64,000 nt of DNA from Pseudofabraea citricarpa (Eukaryota; Ascomycota; Leotiomycetes; Helotiales; Dermateaceae). The stretch is taken from NCBI GenBank assembly GCA_029641185.1, contig JAPWGK010000019.1:992001-1056000 (forward strand), given 5' to 3'. Below are positions 36,461 through 48,240 of the stretch, one piece after another. Made by a program: the position numbers and the translations under genes. Under the pieces are notes generated by a model, which ran no database searches, had not been told where the DNA came from, and was given only the letters and a program-made list of their open reading frames with translations. The stretch's first letter is position 1, and each line of letters starts with the position of its first letter.

Positions 36461-39400
36461 TTCACTCAGCCAGCCCAATCAATGCTGAGCCAAGTCTGGT
36501 CGTCCTCATCGTTGCCGCTTTCATCTATTTTGTGGGTGCATTCCCAGCTCTCAACGGCTATACCGGAACCATCTCGCCGCTCCAGGCACAATCAATACTC
36601 GTCGTGCGACCACCGCATCTCTGCCAGGTGCTTGCTTGCTCGGCGGAAAGTAAGGGGCTGAATAATATGATTAGGGAGATTTACAGTTGGCAATGTTCTC
36701 AAGCCCTAGAGGCAAGCCACTATGGCTTTGTGCATGGGCATTGCCGGTGACGTTGGCGCTGCGAAGCTGTGAGCTGACAGGCCGAGCGGGAAGACAACGG
36801 CCGTGTAATCGTCAATCGTCCATCGTCCATCGTCTTCTGCTTCTGCTGCGGCTTCATTCGTCCTGGCGTGCAGAGAATTTGTCTGACATTGATTTCGTTC
36901 ACCCATGTCCGTCGTCCTGCTCTTCCCCATCCATAACACGCGCACGCATTCTCTCGTCGCGGCCGCTCCCTCGAAAACAGCCTTTCAATTACGCGACGGG
37001 AGGACATGGGGAAACTCGTGGAGGGGCAGCAGCCACTTGACTTTATTCGGCGCTTTTTTCCCTCGTGGCGGTCCAGGGGTTCACTTCAATCTCTCACGTC
37101 GTCGGGCCTCAGAGCCATACTCTCGTCGGACTCGTCCATACCGTCACCCAACCTCACATCCATAAGAAAAGAAGATATGACCTCATTTGGGATCGCCTGT
37201 TGAGCGCGCATACAACCAAACGCATGTACGTATCTAATTCTGACCCTGACCCTAACCACTCGCGCGCACTGATTGCCAGCGAGGCGACCGCTCCAACACG
37301 GCTACAACAAACATGATACATCACAATCGAGAGGACCAGAGATCTCTGAGTCACTCATAGGCGCAGGGCAGAGCAGCAAACAGATCCGGTTTGATACAGT
37401 AGATGATCATGAGATAGCCATGTTGGTAGACCATGACCCTTCCCCCGGGAACAACCATGGCTCATAACGCGGTTGGCTGTATCGGCCAGGGCAAGGATGC
37501 GTGCCACTTGAAATCCCACGTCAATGGTTCGAGGTTCTTCCTCGTATCTCAGTAGCGCGGCTGTGTAGACGTGGGAACCTGCTGCTTGCGGTGCTGGCCG
37601 TCTGTTTGTCCGAGCGAGCGATAAGCCTGAAGGAGGGTGCGGAAGTGCTCAAAGTACCGGCAGGAAGGTAAAGATAGGCGGCGTGGAGCAGCAAGCGAAG
37701 GTGGAGGAGGACCGTCAGTGCTGGCGACCTGCTATTTTGAGTGTCGGATTTTCGTGCTGACAGCCTCACTTCCTATCACAATCATTCACCCGGCCCCTGA
37801 ACTGTCATCCTAAAGCTCGAAGTAGTACATGAGGTGAGCACATGGGCAGAGAGGGACGGCACGAGGCGCGCGCAGCCATCTAGAAGAAACCGAGGACGAC
37901 ACAGCAGCCTGTGATATAGGATGACAGGACGGGGATTAAGCATCAATCGCAGAACTCACCAAGGACCAACGGCGCATCCCGTCAGATAGCTTGACTGTGT
38001 GTGTGCGACACCAGGTTCTTGTGCCGTTGGCAATAATCACAAGCTGATTACTTGACTATGGCTCTCCTAGGGAAAAGGAGGAAGGTGATACGTTGAAGAA
38101 CCATCCTCAGGTCGACTTCCATTCGACGACCTCGCCCATGTGCACATGCGATACCTGCCTGCCCTCGTGAAGAAGGATTACTGAGAGTCACCATGACCGC
38201 CGGGCGAGCTTTGGTTCTACGGAGTATGTGTTGTTCAAAAGTAATCATATGATGCTCTCGCAGACCCTCGTCAGCAACCGCGATCGACCCAAGATGCTTT
38301 TCCTCTTCAGAACTCCGGTCGTTGCTCCTCCGTTGGCAACCATCAAAGACGGGATGATTTTCTTCTGAGCGGTTGGTGGTGTTGGAAATCGCCTCGTGCT
38401 TCGTCTTGTGGCTCGTCATACAAGCCACTGATGGTGCTCCAAGAGAGACAACAAGCAAAGTGAAACATTTCGCAGTAGTGACAACACCTTAGACCTCGGC
38501 CGAGATACACTCTTATCGAGGGAACTCGGTCGAAAGTCGAGAATAAGCATACTCTTGGTCGCCAACAGAATGCGACACGCCAGGAAGAAGGAAAACTCGG
38601 TGAGATATGTTGAGGTGTTGTTCTGATGACAACATCCACAACACCCTCGTCGACTCTGTGCTCTTCTCCCACACCTTTCCTGTCATCTCCTGTCATCTTG
38701 GTGCTCCCAACGGCGTTGACTTCAACAAAGAGCTGAACTCCGCCGACGAAACGAACATGGCATGGCTTGTGCACGACTGCACTACGCGATTAGGCAAGAG
38801 GCTACGATGAGGCTACAAGGTCGAAGGTCTCACTCTCTTACTTACAGTACCTCCCACGACAAACCCCCCACGCGCTACCATCCCTGTATTGTTAAGGGGA
38901 ACCAGGTCCAAGGTGCTGGGTCGTATGGCTCAGAATTTCGTATCTGTGTCGATGGCATCCACATGATCTCTTATCATCAAGCGCACTTCTTTTTAGGAGC
39001 GACCTAATCTGGAAGTTATCTCGTCCCTGGCGGTTTCGAGGATGATGCTCACGATGGTGATGATAATGCTGACAGCAGCAACCGCAACCGAGGAACACCC
39101 CCGTTCACCCTTCCCCAAAAAAGCTAAGGTGAAATATCGGCTTTCGTTCGGATCCGTTTCTTAAGTCTTGACTATCATTTTGCAGCGACGACATTCCCAT
39201 GCCGTACATACCCAACCAACAAAGGTTATCCCTACTGTCTGTGTACCGCCGTCGCAACAAATCCCTCCCGCGACCCAACCGGAATCCCTCCTGGTAATCG
39301 TTTTGCAAGCCGCGCAAATTCTAAACGGTGAGAAGTCCAAGCGGCATGTTATTCCATCCTTATCTTCCCCCTACCAAGCCGCGGAATGACGGGTTATTAT

Positions 39401-39900
39401 TATTAGCGGCATAGCACTACACCAAAGCGTATCCGTCATAACGGTAAGCCGTGGTCTCGGATCCTCCAAGGAAGGAGAAGGCACGGCGGAAGAAGGAGAA
39501 GAAGGGTCAAAGCTTCTGATTGCCGTTACAGATCAGGCTTTACTGTACAGTAGAAAACCGGTGTTCCTTTTCAGCCTTCAAGCTTTGCAGAATTGAGAAC
39601 AGCCAGGCATTTACCGTTGGCGGTGAACTCACCGTTTCCTCTCTATGACTTCGCACAGGGTATGGTGAGGTTAATATGAGGTATTATTAGGCGGCTATGT
39701 CAATAAGTGACGGGGAAAGAAGAAATGGATGATGGATGATGGATCTTTCGGAGATGTGACAGACTGAGTAAGGGTCGAGTATTGTGATGTGATGCATCTA
39801 CCTACCGGGTCCGTTCCTCAGTGAAGTCAATCAAAGTTTCTTGACTTCGGGGCATTCGAGCTAAGAGTCGGCGGTACTGTGGTGGATTGCGCGGTGAACT

Positions 39901-41960
39901 CTAAGTGGGTTTTTGGTCGAATGACCTTGAATTCTTTGGTCAGCCAGCCAGCCCAGGTCTAATCTCTTTGCCTTTTGCCTTTTATGCGAACAAACCTTCG
40001 CAGTACGCGGAGAAAAGGTTTGTTTCGAAGGTGTTAAAATGTTGGAATGACGTTACCCTGGGGTTTTTGGTTTTTATCTAAGATAGATGGAAGTTTAAGT
40101 ATACGAGGTTTGGGGAGTTCGGTTTACTTTCTTTGCACGTTATTCTTTCTTGAGCTCTACCGCATCACACCCCCTCTTTTTCCCTCGCCCTATTTTCATT
40201 CTTATTTATCTAGGAATACTTCTATAGGTCCCCGTGGTGTCTAATCTAAGTAAGTAGCATCAGTGGATAGACTACTAAAATCAAGTGCTCTCTAGGATGA
40301 TGGTTGGGCAGCGATTATTTATTGTTTGAGGAGAATCATAATATGAAGTGAAGCTAGAAAGAAGTAGGAAATAAATCTAGTGTTTCTTCTCGTATATTAT
40401 ATTCTCTAGGCTGGGTACTAGTGGTGTTTAGGTACCTGAAAATAACCACGCATGTCGGGATTATATATCAAGCATCTGATAAACATAAACATACACTTTA
40501 ACCAGAAAAGAGAGCCCCAGCGGAATAAAGAACGAGGGGTGCCCGATAATATGTCTAGAAAATAAAAACATCCACGCATTTGGATTTTAGATTCTCAACC
40601 CTAGACGTATAGTAAGGAAATTCGTGATCAAGATTATATTTATCGCTTGGTAAGCGAAGGGAAATCATAGGCCGAAAGAAGCAAGAAAATTATAGGCGTG
40701 CCTTAAGGATACGGGCAAATTAACAAAGGATCTTTTTGATTCATACCGTGGATTGTGTTTAATTATAGTTGATTGCTAATTGCTTACTGGTTTTTTTAAA
40801 TTTCTCCTTTGGAGTTTATTTGCCTTGGTAGGGTTTTCTTTTAGCGATAAGCTAAGCGAGCGAGGGAGTGATATGAAATACAAAGTATGAGTTTTGGATA
40901 GGGAGAGAGGAATTAAGAAGGGGAGAAAGAAGGTGTCAAATAACAGGGCTTATATTATATTATTCGAAGGCCCTAATAATATATACTATAATACTACTAA
41001 GGGGCAGGACAGCTAGCTAGCCAAGCCTCGTTATATGAATCTAGGAATCGAAGGTTATACAAGTCCGCGAATACTATAGCCACAGGTAATAGCCTAAGGG
41101 ACAGAGTTATAATACTACGAAGAAGAAGTACCTTCTAATATCTTCCCTCGTTTTTCTTTCAAATACAAAGGAAGGAGAGCGAGAGAGAACGGGGAAAGAA
41201 AGAAAGAAAGCAAATAAAGGGGCTTGAGGGGCTCGCGGGTGTGCTAAGAAGCTCAAAAGGCAAGAGAGGGGGGAGGGGGGGCGAAAATAAAATAAGTTTT
41301 TTTTTTTTTTTTTTTTTTCGAGACGAGATATAAAGAGAGAGAGATTATATTATAGGGAATTATATTTTAATATTCTTTTATATTATGTTATACAAGTATA
41401 AGGTTATAAAACCGCCTCCCCTCAAGAACTTATAAATGATTATACTAAGTTTTATAAATATTAGGTATATATTAACCAAAAGCGTGTTTATTTAATTATT
41501 CGAGAAAGTGAACGTCACCTTTCTGCTTGGTCTAGATAAAATATAAACTATAAGGCTATAATATCCTTGGCCCCAACACTACCCTTTCATTCCACCGCCC
41601 CTATTTTTTCTTTTCTTTTTCAAAAAAGCAAGCTCCTCTGTAGCAGAGGAAGACGACAAGCATCCAGAGAAATCCTCTTCTTTTTCTTTTGGCTATTTCA
41701 GGGGCCTAGGAAGCTAGGTAAGAGTTTTGTATCAGCGTGTATATGCAGTAGCACATATATCGATTACTACCAAGACGCAGAAGATACACAAAATAAAAAT
41801 ATTATGAATTATAGTAACTATGTCCAAGAGTACATAAAAACAGAGTATCCCAGAACCAAGAACCCAACACCTATAGATCACCGGGCTTCAAATATCCACA
41901 TATAAAACCAGAACAAGCAAACGCCCCAAACATCCTTTAATGTATACATACTACCAAGTC
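39901..41960. other. Gene-free region, second part (AT-rich)
   Basis: About 2 kb are progressively AT-rich, with TATATTATA-type runs at 40950-41000 and 41340-41470, purine tracts (GAAAGAAAGAAAG near 41197-41212) and a T22 run. There are no credible coding frames. It may be a decayed repeat or RIP-affected relic, but I cannot identify any parent element. Confidence 0.5.
41297..41318. repeat. Homopolymer T22
   Basis: Twenty-two consecutive T lie inside the AT-rich gap. This could be a poly(A) tail fossil of a retroposed copy (minus strand) or simple slippage. Confidence 0.9.
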
Positions 41961-43713
41961 TCAAACACGCAGACTCGCTTGGTTCTCAAGCAAAAAAGCA
42001 AAACTCTCATTTCTGAAGTCATCCACCATGAGGTCCGCCGCACCCGCCGCGTTGAAGTTGAGCATCTGCTTCCCATTCATCCAGAGCGGCCAGTCGACCG
42101 AACCCAGAACTTGCTCGTTCCCCGTATTAGGATCCAGGTCATGGAAGAAGGAGATGAGGTACTTTTGGGCCGTGGCGCTGGCGGGGGTGCGTACGGATCC
42201 GTAGAGCTGCATGATATCAGAAGCATGAAAGGTCCCGAGGATCGGCGTCCCAGAGCCGTACGAGTTGAGGTAGGAGAAGGTCGGCGTTATTGGAGACACG
42301 TCGTTCATCGCCTGGAGAAAGATGCGCCGCGTGAGGGTGAAGGTCATATCGCCAACCAAAGCGGCCAGTCGCTTGAATTGTGGATACAGCTGGTTGCTGT
42401 CGGCGCTTCCAAAGGGCGAGCCAGATGCAGGGTCCTCGGGGTAGCTCGCTACAAGCTGCTGAATCTGTTCGCGCGAGGCGTCGGTGAAGAAGATGCTCGA
42501 GAGGTATTCCTCTAGCTCGCCTGTCGTCGTGAGGTTTTTCTGGAACAAGGCGAATACAGTGCCTTCATCTTCCTGATCCCCAACTATCACCGGGATCTTG
42601 CTGAACTTACCTTCAGCCGCTAGAACCTCGGGCGATGCGGTAAGGGTCCTCCCGTCTGGTCGCGGTAAGTAAGAGAGCGCCACGCTGTTGAAGCCAAAGA
42701 TGGCCGGCACTGAGTTCGTAGCGGTGAGAAGCTTTGCATAAGGGACTCCACGTAGGCAGGCTAGCGGATCACCTGAGCCACTGCATCCTGCCTTTGCCAC
42801 CACTGCGTCAAATACGGCTTGTCCTTTTGCACAATCCACAGCATTTGCGGGCGCGATGGAGCCGCTATTCATGACTGCTGCACGGAATAATGGCCGGTCC
42901 TTGTACAGATATTCGCCGTCGAATAATGCCATCTGGTCGAAGACGGAAATCGCGCCTGCAGACTCGCCCCAGAGAGTCACTCTCGATGGATCGCCGCCAA
43001 ACGAGGCGATGTTGTCTGCTACCCACTGCTGCTGTCAGGGATAATGCTTCATATTCTGGGGTTTCTTGTGGGGGTGCACGCACCTGAAGCCCGAGGCGTT
43101 GATCGAGCAGTCCAAGATTGGATGACCCGTCAGCGAGGATCTCTCTGCCTGCTAAAAAGCCAAAACCACCCACTCGATAGTTGACGGCAACGTAGAGTAT
43201 ATCCTTGCCATTATCTATAGCCGTGGTTATGAGTTCGGTAGCATCATATGATTGTGTGGATCCAAATTCGAATCCACCTCCGTATATCCAAAACACAACT
43301 GGAAGTTTCGAGTCGGCTGTTGCGCTTGAAGGTCGTTGGATATTAAGATTCAGACAATCTTCACCCGAGTCAGTGATCTGTTGAAGGAGTGGGCTGCTTG
43401 CCAGGTCTGAAAGGCTGTCACTGATGATATCGCCTGTTCCTGCTTGAGAAAAGAATTGCGGACACGCCCTTGGTGTACTGGTTGCTTTCAGGACTCCTAA
43501 ACTAGCATTGAGTGGTTGCGGAGGCTTCAGCCTAAGGTCACCTATCGGTGGTTGAGCATAAGGGATTCCTTTGAAGGTGTCTACACTGCCTTGAGTTGAG
43601 CCAACTATCGTGCTTCCGTCAGCAAGCAGCACAGTTGGACCATCACGTCGTGCAAGAGGACCAGCAGACACAAGTGAGAGGATACAGAGAGAGATGAGCT
43701 GTGCTAAGTGCAT
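41961..43713 (-). CDS. Secreted type-B carboxylesterase/lipase
   Basis: This extracellular ester hydrolase belongs to the type-B carboxylesterase/Candida rugosa lipase group. Exons 43084-43713 and 41961-43025 give 564 aa. A signal peptide ([18 protein letters not shown]) is followed by [31 protein letters not shown], the oxyanion region [12 protein letters not shown] and the nucleophile elbow GESAGA with Ser near residue 232. QEDEGTVFA carries the likely acid and [13 protein letters not shown] the likely His. For the 58 nt intron I chose the third of three tandem CAG acceptors, because it joins LGLQ directly to [13 protein letters not shown] as in relatives; the other two would add one or two Gln. 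Only distant similarity to the esterase at 4.8-6.8 kb is apparent (GESAGA against GESAGG), so this is not a recent duplicate. Confidence 0.94.
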
Positions 43714-44595
43714 TGTTGATCATGATACTTGGTTCGCAAGATAAAGATAGTAACGAGTGACAGAATGATGGCCAGCCTCAGACTGCTGAGAGGGTTGACC
43801 AGAGCAGTTCATCGCCATTCTTAAGAATACCGATTGCATTAAATCCAGCCCCTATGGGGTTCGCCGAGGTAAGTGATGCCTTCGTGCAAACTGCACAGCC
43901 TTGCTAACACCAAGAACAGGAGGCTTGTGAGAGCAGCATTTTACTGCAGGCTGCAACCTGAATCGTCCCATCTGTGCCACGTCTATCACGGCATAAAGAC
44001 CACCACTACAGAGAATCGATGTCCGCTACCTCAGACTTCTAGTATTCATGTCTTGTGCAGTACGAAGACGTCACTAACGTACCGGGATATGAGCTCAAAG
44101 ATCAGATTCAATCTGAAGTCTCTGGCAACTTCTTGCGAAGAGAAACAGCACGGGAGTGTCTCAATCGATCCAACCAAGGATTCGATGCGATGTAGCGATC
44201 TTATTCGGCTTCAAGTCTTTGGCTTCGTAACAATCGAGGCTGCCGATTCAAAGTTGTTGCGAGGGGAGCCAGGATCATCCCCAGCTTAAGGATGCCCACG
44301 TGACTCGTCTGGAATGTGGTTGGATATAGGTAAATTTACCTACCTACCTAGGTATGTTGTTTTTGGAGAATGGGATTTCGACTAGGTTGAGGATGAATAT
44401 CCCAGAGCCATGCTATGTTGGTACACTAGCTATGAATGCACAGTGACACTACTAGCCTATGAATGGACTCGGTATTGAAGCTTCAGTTTTACACCATTCA
44501 TCTGAACGATGTTAGCAAACATGCCATATGGATATTTTCTCATTATGCCAATTTGCTCCCTCCCAACGCTAAATTCAGAAATACCACAATACAAT
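43714..44595. other. Intergenic gap with a 16 bp palindrome
   Basis: This 882 bp gap holds the lipase promoter and the PRP22 3' UTR. It includes TAGGTAAATTTACCTA (44327-44342) followed by TACCTACCTAGGTA copies. The frame at 43873-44289 has no recognisable feature and is not called. Confidence 0.55.
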
Positions 44596-47500
44596 CTAAC
44601 CCCAGGTTCCACCTCCACCACCCCGTCCCTGCCTTTTTTGCGCGGATAAGCGCCAATCGTCTTCGGCAGCAAATTTATTATACAATGGCTGGATTCTCTC
44701 TGCCTTCTTTCGTTTCGACAGCTTATCTGTGGGAGCAACTTTGAAGAAGGTCGGCGCTGCCTCCACCAACCATTTTGGCTCGATACTGCTTGTGCAATGC
44801 ATATACTCCTTGCTTGTAAGCACAAGTGTATGGTAAATGACCCATTCTGCTTGCTTTCCGAATAGCGCTGAACTCGGATGTAGATAGACTGGGGTGCCTT
44901 CAATCAACGTTTTGTAGCCCTCTTGAGGGTCTTTACGGGCGGAATTACGGAAGAAACCACTGCAAAGCGCTTGGCGTACCTTTTGAGTGTTGCGGCCACA
45001 GGAGACGATGGAGTGCTTGTATCTTTCCATAATCTTGACCAATTGGTCTCTGACGTCTTTAGCACGACGCATGGAACGAGCCTGAATGAAGTTTTCGAAA
45101 CACCATGGATTAGCAAACTTGTTCTGCTTCCAGCCATTATAAACGTTCAAGAGAGTTAAGTGATCGCCATGTGGGTCGTGAAATTTGGCCTTCTTTTGAT
45201 CCGCCTGTGTTTGCTTCTCCTTCGGACGATAAAAAACGGTTGGCATTGAGAGCATTGCAACGATGCTTAATATTTCGTCGGAGCAGCCTAAATCAACAGA
45301 AGCAATCAGGACCTTTGCAAGTGCTGGTTCCATGGGGAAGTCTGCCATCTTTCGACCAAGCCTGGTCAGAAGACCTTCATCATCCAGCGCGGAGAGAGCA
45401 TACAGCTCCTCCAGAGCTGTTAACATGGTATTCGTAGGTGGCGGATCCATAAAGTCAAAATGCAAGAGATCATTGATGCCCATTGCTTTTAACATAAGAA
45501 TCGTGAGTGACAAATTCTGTCTTTGGATTTCTGGGATAGATGTAGGTAACATTTCAGATTGAAATGCAGCTTCTGTATATAAACGGAAGCACTTTCCAGG
45601 ACCAGTTCTTCCAGCACGCCCAGCACGTTGTTTGGCTTGAGCCTGTGAAATAGGTGTAATAACCAAAGAATCCATACCAAGTTTTGGATCATATGCGTTT
45701 TGCTTGACAAAACCAGGATCGATAACATAGTAAATATGATCAATCGTGATGGAAGTCTCAGCGATGTTGGTGGCAATGACAACTTTACGACTTCCAGGTG
45801 GTGCAGGATCAAAGATCTTGCTTTGCATTTCGCTGGGCAGAGCTGAGTAGACAGGTAGAATGATCAGTTCTGGCACACTAGGTCCAAGTGCCTTCATTCT
45901 CTCGAACAAGATCTCGCAACTCGTGTCAATCTCTTCTTGCCCTGTTAAGAAAAGAAGAATATCTCCCGGCGGCTCGGTCAAGTGGATCTGCATGACTGTA
46001 ACAAGTGCAGCGTCGAGATAATCGGATTCTGGCTCTCGCGAGTACATGACCTCAACCGGAAAGGTACGACCTGGAATTGAGAAGATAGGACATTCGTTGA
46101 AATAAGCTGAGAACTTATCTGCATCGAGAGTGGCCGACGTTACGATGATCTTTAAATCCGGGCGACGTTTGAGGGTCTTTTTAAGAAGGGCAAAGAGTAC
46201 ATCGGTAGCGATGGTACGTTCGTGAGCCTCGTCTAACATGATGACGGAGTATCTCTTAAGATCAGGATCCATCAAGACTTCTCGCTGTAACATGCCATCT
46301 GTCATGTATTTGATTTTTGTTGCAGGGCTGGTGCAGTCTTCAAATCGGATAGTATATCCAACCTCCTGACCAAGTTCGCAACCAACTTCCTCGGACACAC
46401 GCTTGGCAACAGACATAGCTGCGACACGACGCGGCTGGGTACAACCTATCATACCATTATTAGCAAATCCAGCCTCGGCTAGATACTGTGTTAACTGCGT
46501 TGTTTTCCCGGAGCCAGTGTCACCAACTACAATAAGTAATTGGTTGGCATGTACAGCTTTGATTAATTCAGATCGGAACCTATAAACCGGAAGAGACTCC
46601 CGCTGCTGCTTAATCGTCATGTCTGTCCTTCGTCCGAATGATTGTTCCTTATTTTGAGTTGCCTTCTTCCACTCTGGCACAATTTCGTTGGTCTGATCTG
46701 GCTTGGCATTCCGTAGATCACTCGCGAACTTCTTCGCATCTGGGTTCGCCATGGGGTCTTGCCATTGTGCTGAAAGGTCCACCTTTCCACCCTCTTCAAC
46801 AGCCTTATCCTGGATCTCCTGTTGTCTTAATTCTCTTCTGTCCTTGGCAAGTGTTGTTCCCGCCATAGCTGCACGATTCATTGAACCATCTGGTGCTTTG
46901 ACGACTCTAATGGGTGACAACTCCAGAGATTGCTTGGTTTGCCCAGCCAGGAAGGGTGGTTCTTCTTCTCGAATCTCAATATCAACATCCTCTTCAAGCT
47001 CCATCTCTCCTTCGCCATTCAAAGCAGCATTATAGTCCTCGTCAAGATCAGGATAGTCGGACGCTTTCACAACTCCGGATGCAATCAGTTGTCGAATCTC
47101 CCATCGCTCTGGCGAAGTCATTCGCTTTTTGACTTTCCGGGAATTTCGTGACATATCGCCTTCAAAAACAACCACTTTGTCGTCTATAAGCCCGTATTCA
47201 TCCTTGCCACCGCCTAGTCGTTCCATGTTTGCGCCGGATTGTATTCTTGCTTGAGGGGCAAGATCTCTACCAGTCTCCTGGTCCACATCCTTCATCGAAA
47301 GCCCAATCCTGCCATTCTCAATCTTGACAACCTTGACTTTTACGGGCTGGCCTCGTTCGACGAGATCGGATGGATGGTTGACCCGAGAACCTTCTACCAT
47401 GGCTGAGATGTGCACAAGTCCATCAACCTTACCTTTGACCCCATGAATATTGACGAAAGCTCCAAAGTCCTTAACGCCCGTGACATGTCCATCGTAGACT

Positions 47501-48240
47501 TTCATTAATACAGCAGAATCATCGATTTCTGGAACAGGCGGTCTCTTAAACTGGTCATCCTCATCCTTCCTCCGCCTGCTGCTTTTATGTCCATTACGAC
47601 TACGCCCGTATTCATCCTGATCGTCGTATGTAGCCTTTCTTCGGCTCTTTGTCGCATCTCTTGACCTTGATCTTGATCTGTATTTGTCTTTGCGACTTCG
47701 CCCCCTCTCGAAATTTTCCACTTCAGGGCTGCGACTTCGTTTTCTGCTAGGTCGTGTGGTTTTCTGTGTTCTCGCTTTGTCTCCCAAGTTTTCCAGTAAT
47801 GCCAGGGTATCGTCCATCGCATCAGCTCCATCGCCGTGACTTAGAGCTTCTTCGTCCTGCCACGGTATTTCCTTGTCGGGGAGCGCTAGGCCTGTGAACA
47901 GCTTCGTCTTGTCTTCGCCCTTTCGCGATCCATTCTCAGTCTGCTGTGGTTTCCTTCCCTTGCCGCCTTTGAATTTCGGATGCATCGTCAGGACGAGGCG
48001 ATCAACACTCTCGATAAGACTCTGTGGGAAATCGGCGCCCATTGCCTCCAGCTTCGTCTGAAACTCCTCGAGAGAGCTACATTGCGAATGTTGCGCGATT
48101 ACGAATTCAGCCAAGGTTTTATCACTAATTCCTAGATGGTTCTGCAACTCAGAGGTGACCTTAGAGACCAGAGACAGCAATTCGAGAGATTCTAGATCGT
48201 CCATGGTGGCGTTTGTCCTTGCGACGAGGAGCGTCGACAA
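44596..48240 (-). CDS. PRP22: DEAH-box splicing helicase Prp22 (DHX8)
   Basis: This ATP-dependent helicase releases spliced mRNA from the spliceosome after exon ligation and proof-reads the second step. It is a single exon of 1214 aa, the usual length. An S1 RNA-binding domain lies at about 243-323 (VYDGHVTGVKDFGAFVNIHG, then HISAM). An RS/RD-rich linker lies at about 160-230. Helicase motifs are GDTGSGKTTQ (about 573), TQPRRVAAMSVAKRV, DEAH in MLDEAHERT (about 667), SATLDADKFS, FLTGQEEID, TNIAETSITID and QRAGRAGRTGPG. The helicase-associated and OB-fold regions follow, ending in RQGRGGGGGTWG, a typical Prp22 C-terminus. Met13 (48204, MDDLESLELLS) is a likely alternative start because family members begin with this helical segment. 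Confidence 0.97.
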   Translation of the reverse strand: MSTLLVARTNATMDDLESLELLSLVSKVTSELQNHLGISDKTLAEFVIAQHSQCSSLEEFQTKLEAMGADFPQSLIESVDRLVLTMHPKFKGGKGRKPQQTENGSRKGEDKTKLFTGLALPDKEIPWQDEEALSHGDGADAMDDTLALLENLGDKARTQKTTRPSRKRSRSPEVENFERGRSRKDKYRSRSRSRDATKSRRKATYDDQDEYGRSRNGHKSSRRRKDEDDQFKRPPVPEIDDSAVLMKVYDGHVTGVKDFGAFVNIHGVKGKVDGLVHISAMVEGSRVNHPSDLVERGQPVKVKVVKIENGRIGLSMKDVDQETGRDLAPQARIQSGANMERLGGGKDEYGLIDDKVVVFEGDMSRNSRKVKKRMTSPERWEIRQLIASGVVKASDYPDLDEDYNAALNGEGEMELEEDVDIEIREEEPPFLAGQTKQSLELSPIRVVKAPDGSMNRAAMAGTTLAKDRRELRQQEIQDKAVEEGGKVDLSAQWQDPMANPDAKKFASDLRNAKPDQTNEIVPEWKKATQNKEQSFGRRTDMTIKQQRESLPVYRFRSELIKAVHANQLLIVVGDTGSGKTTQLTQYLAEAGFANNGMIGCTQPRRVAAMSVAKRVSEEVGCELGQEVGYTIRFEDCTSPATKIKYMTDGMLQREVLMDPDLKRYSVIMLDEAHERTIATDVLFALLKKTLKRRPDLKIIVTSATLDADKFSAYFNECPIFSIPGRTFPVEVMYSREPESDYLDAALVTVMQIHLTEPPGDILLFLTGQEEIDTSCEILFERMKALGPSVPELIILPVYSALPSEMQSKIFDPAPPGSRKVVIATNIAETSITIDHIYYVIDPGFVKQNAYDPKLGMDSLVITPISQAQAKQRAGRAGRTGPGKCFRLYTEAAFQSEMLPTSIPEIQRQNLSLTILMLKAMGINDLLHFDFMDPPPTNTMLTALEELYALSALDDEGLLTRLGRKMADFPMEPALAKVLIASVDLGCSDEILSIVAMLSMPTVFYRPKEKQTQADQKKAKFHDPHGDHLTLLNVYNGWKQNKFANPWCFENFIQARSMRRAKDVRDQLVKIMERYKHSIVSCGRNTQKVRQALCSGFFRNSARKDPQEGYKTLIEGTPVYLHPSSALFGKQAEWVIYHTLVLTSKEYMHCTSSIEPKWLVEAAPTFFKVAPTDKLSKRKKAERIQPLYNKFAAEDDWRLSAQKRQGRGGGGGTWG

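Larger units (their letters stand above)
35322..39900. other. Gene-free region, first part (microsatellite-rich, mixed composition)
   Basis: About 4.6 kb lie upstream of the LST4-like gene. The first kilobase is microsatellite-rich. From 36.4 to 39.9 kb the composition is ordinary, but every open frame is short, overlaps others on both strands and shows no signal peptide, domain or repeated motif. I tested the frames near 38.0-38.8 kb and 39.1-39.3 kb by eye and cannot support a gene. A long non-coding transcript or very long 5' leader remains possible. Confidence 0.5.

Noticed and set aside
35743..36750. Open frame of 335 codons in the gene desert
   Set aside because: It is created by tandem repeats (WTYWTYWTY, LLYLLYLLYC, HSFIHSFI) lacking stops. 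It shows no domain, intron logic or plausible composition, and overlaps frames on the same strand.
37241..37260. Telomere-like CCCTGACCCTAACC, considered as a telomerase RNA template
   Set aside because: The match is only 9 nt in register; a few such matches are expected by chance in 64 kb. No supporting structure was found.
39901..41960. RIP-mutated transposon relic
   Set aside because: The region is AT-rich, but no terminal repeats, coding remnants or duplicate copy are visible. The composition alone does not prove RIP.
41940..42515. Plus-strand frame of 191 codons opposite the lipase
   Set aside because: It is an exact antisense overlap of a well supported CDS with no features of its own.
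4827..43713. The two carboxylesterases as recent tandem or segmental duplicates
   Set aside because: They differ in intron positions, in the residue after the GESAG elbow and through most of the sequence; only family motifs are shared.
43873..44289. 138-codon frame upstream of the lipase
   Set aside because: No signal peptide, domain or family similarity is visible, and the composition is like the neighbouring gap.
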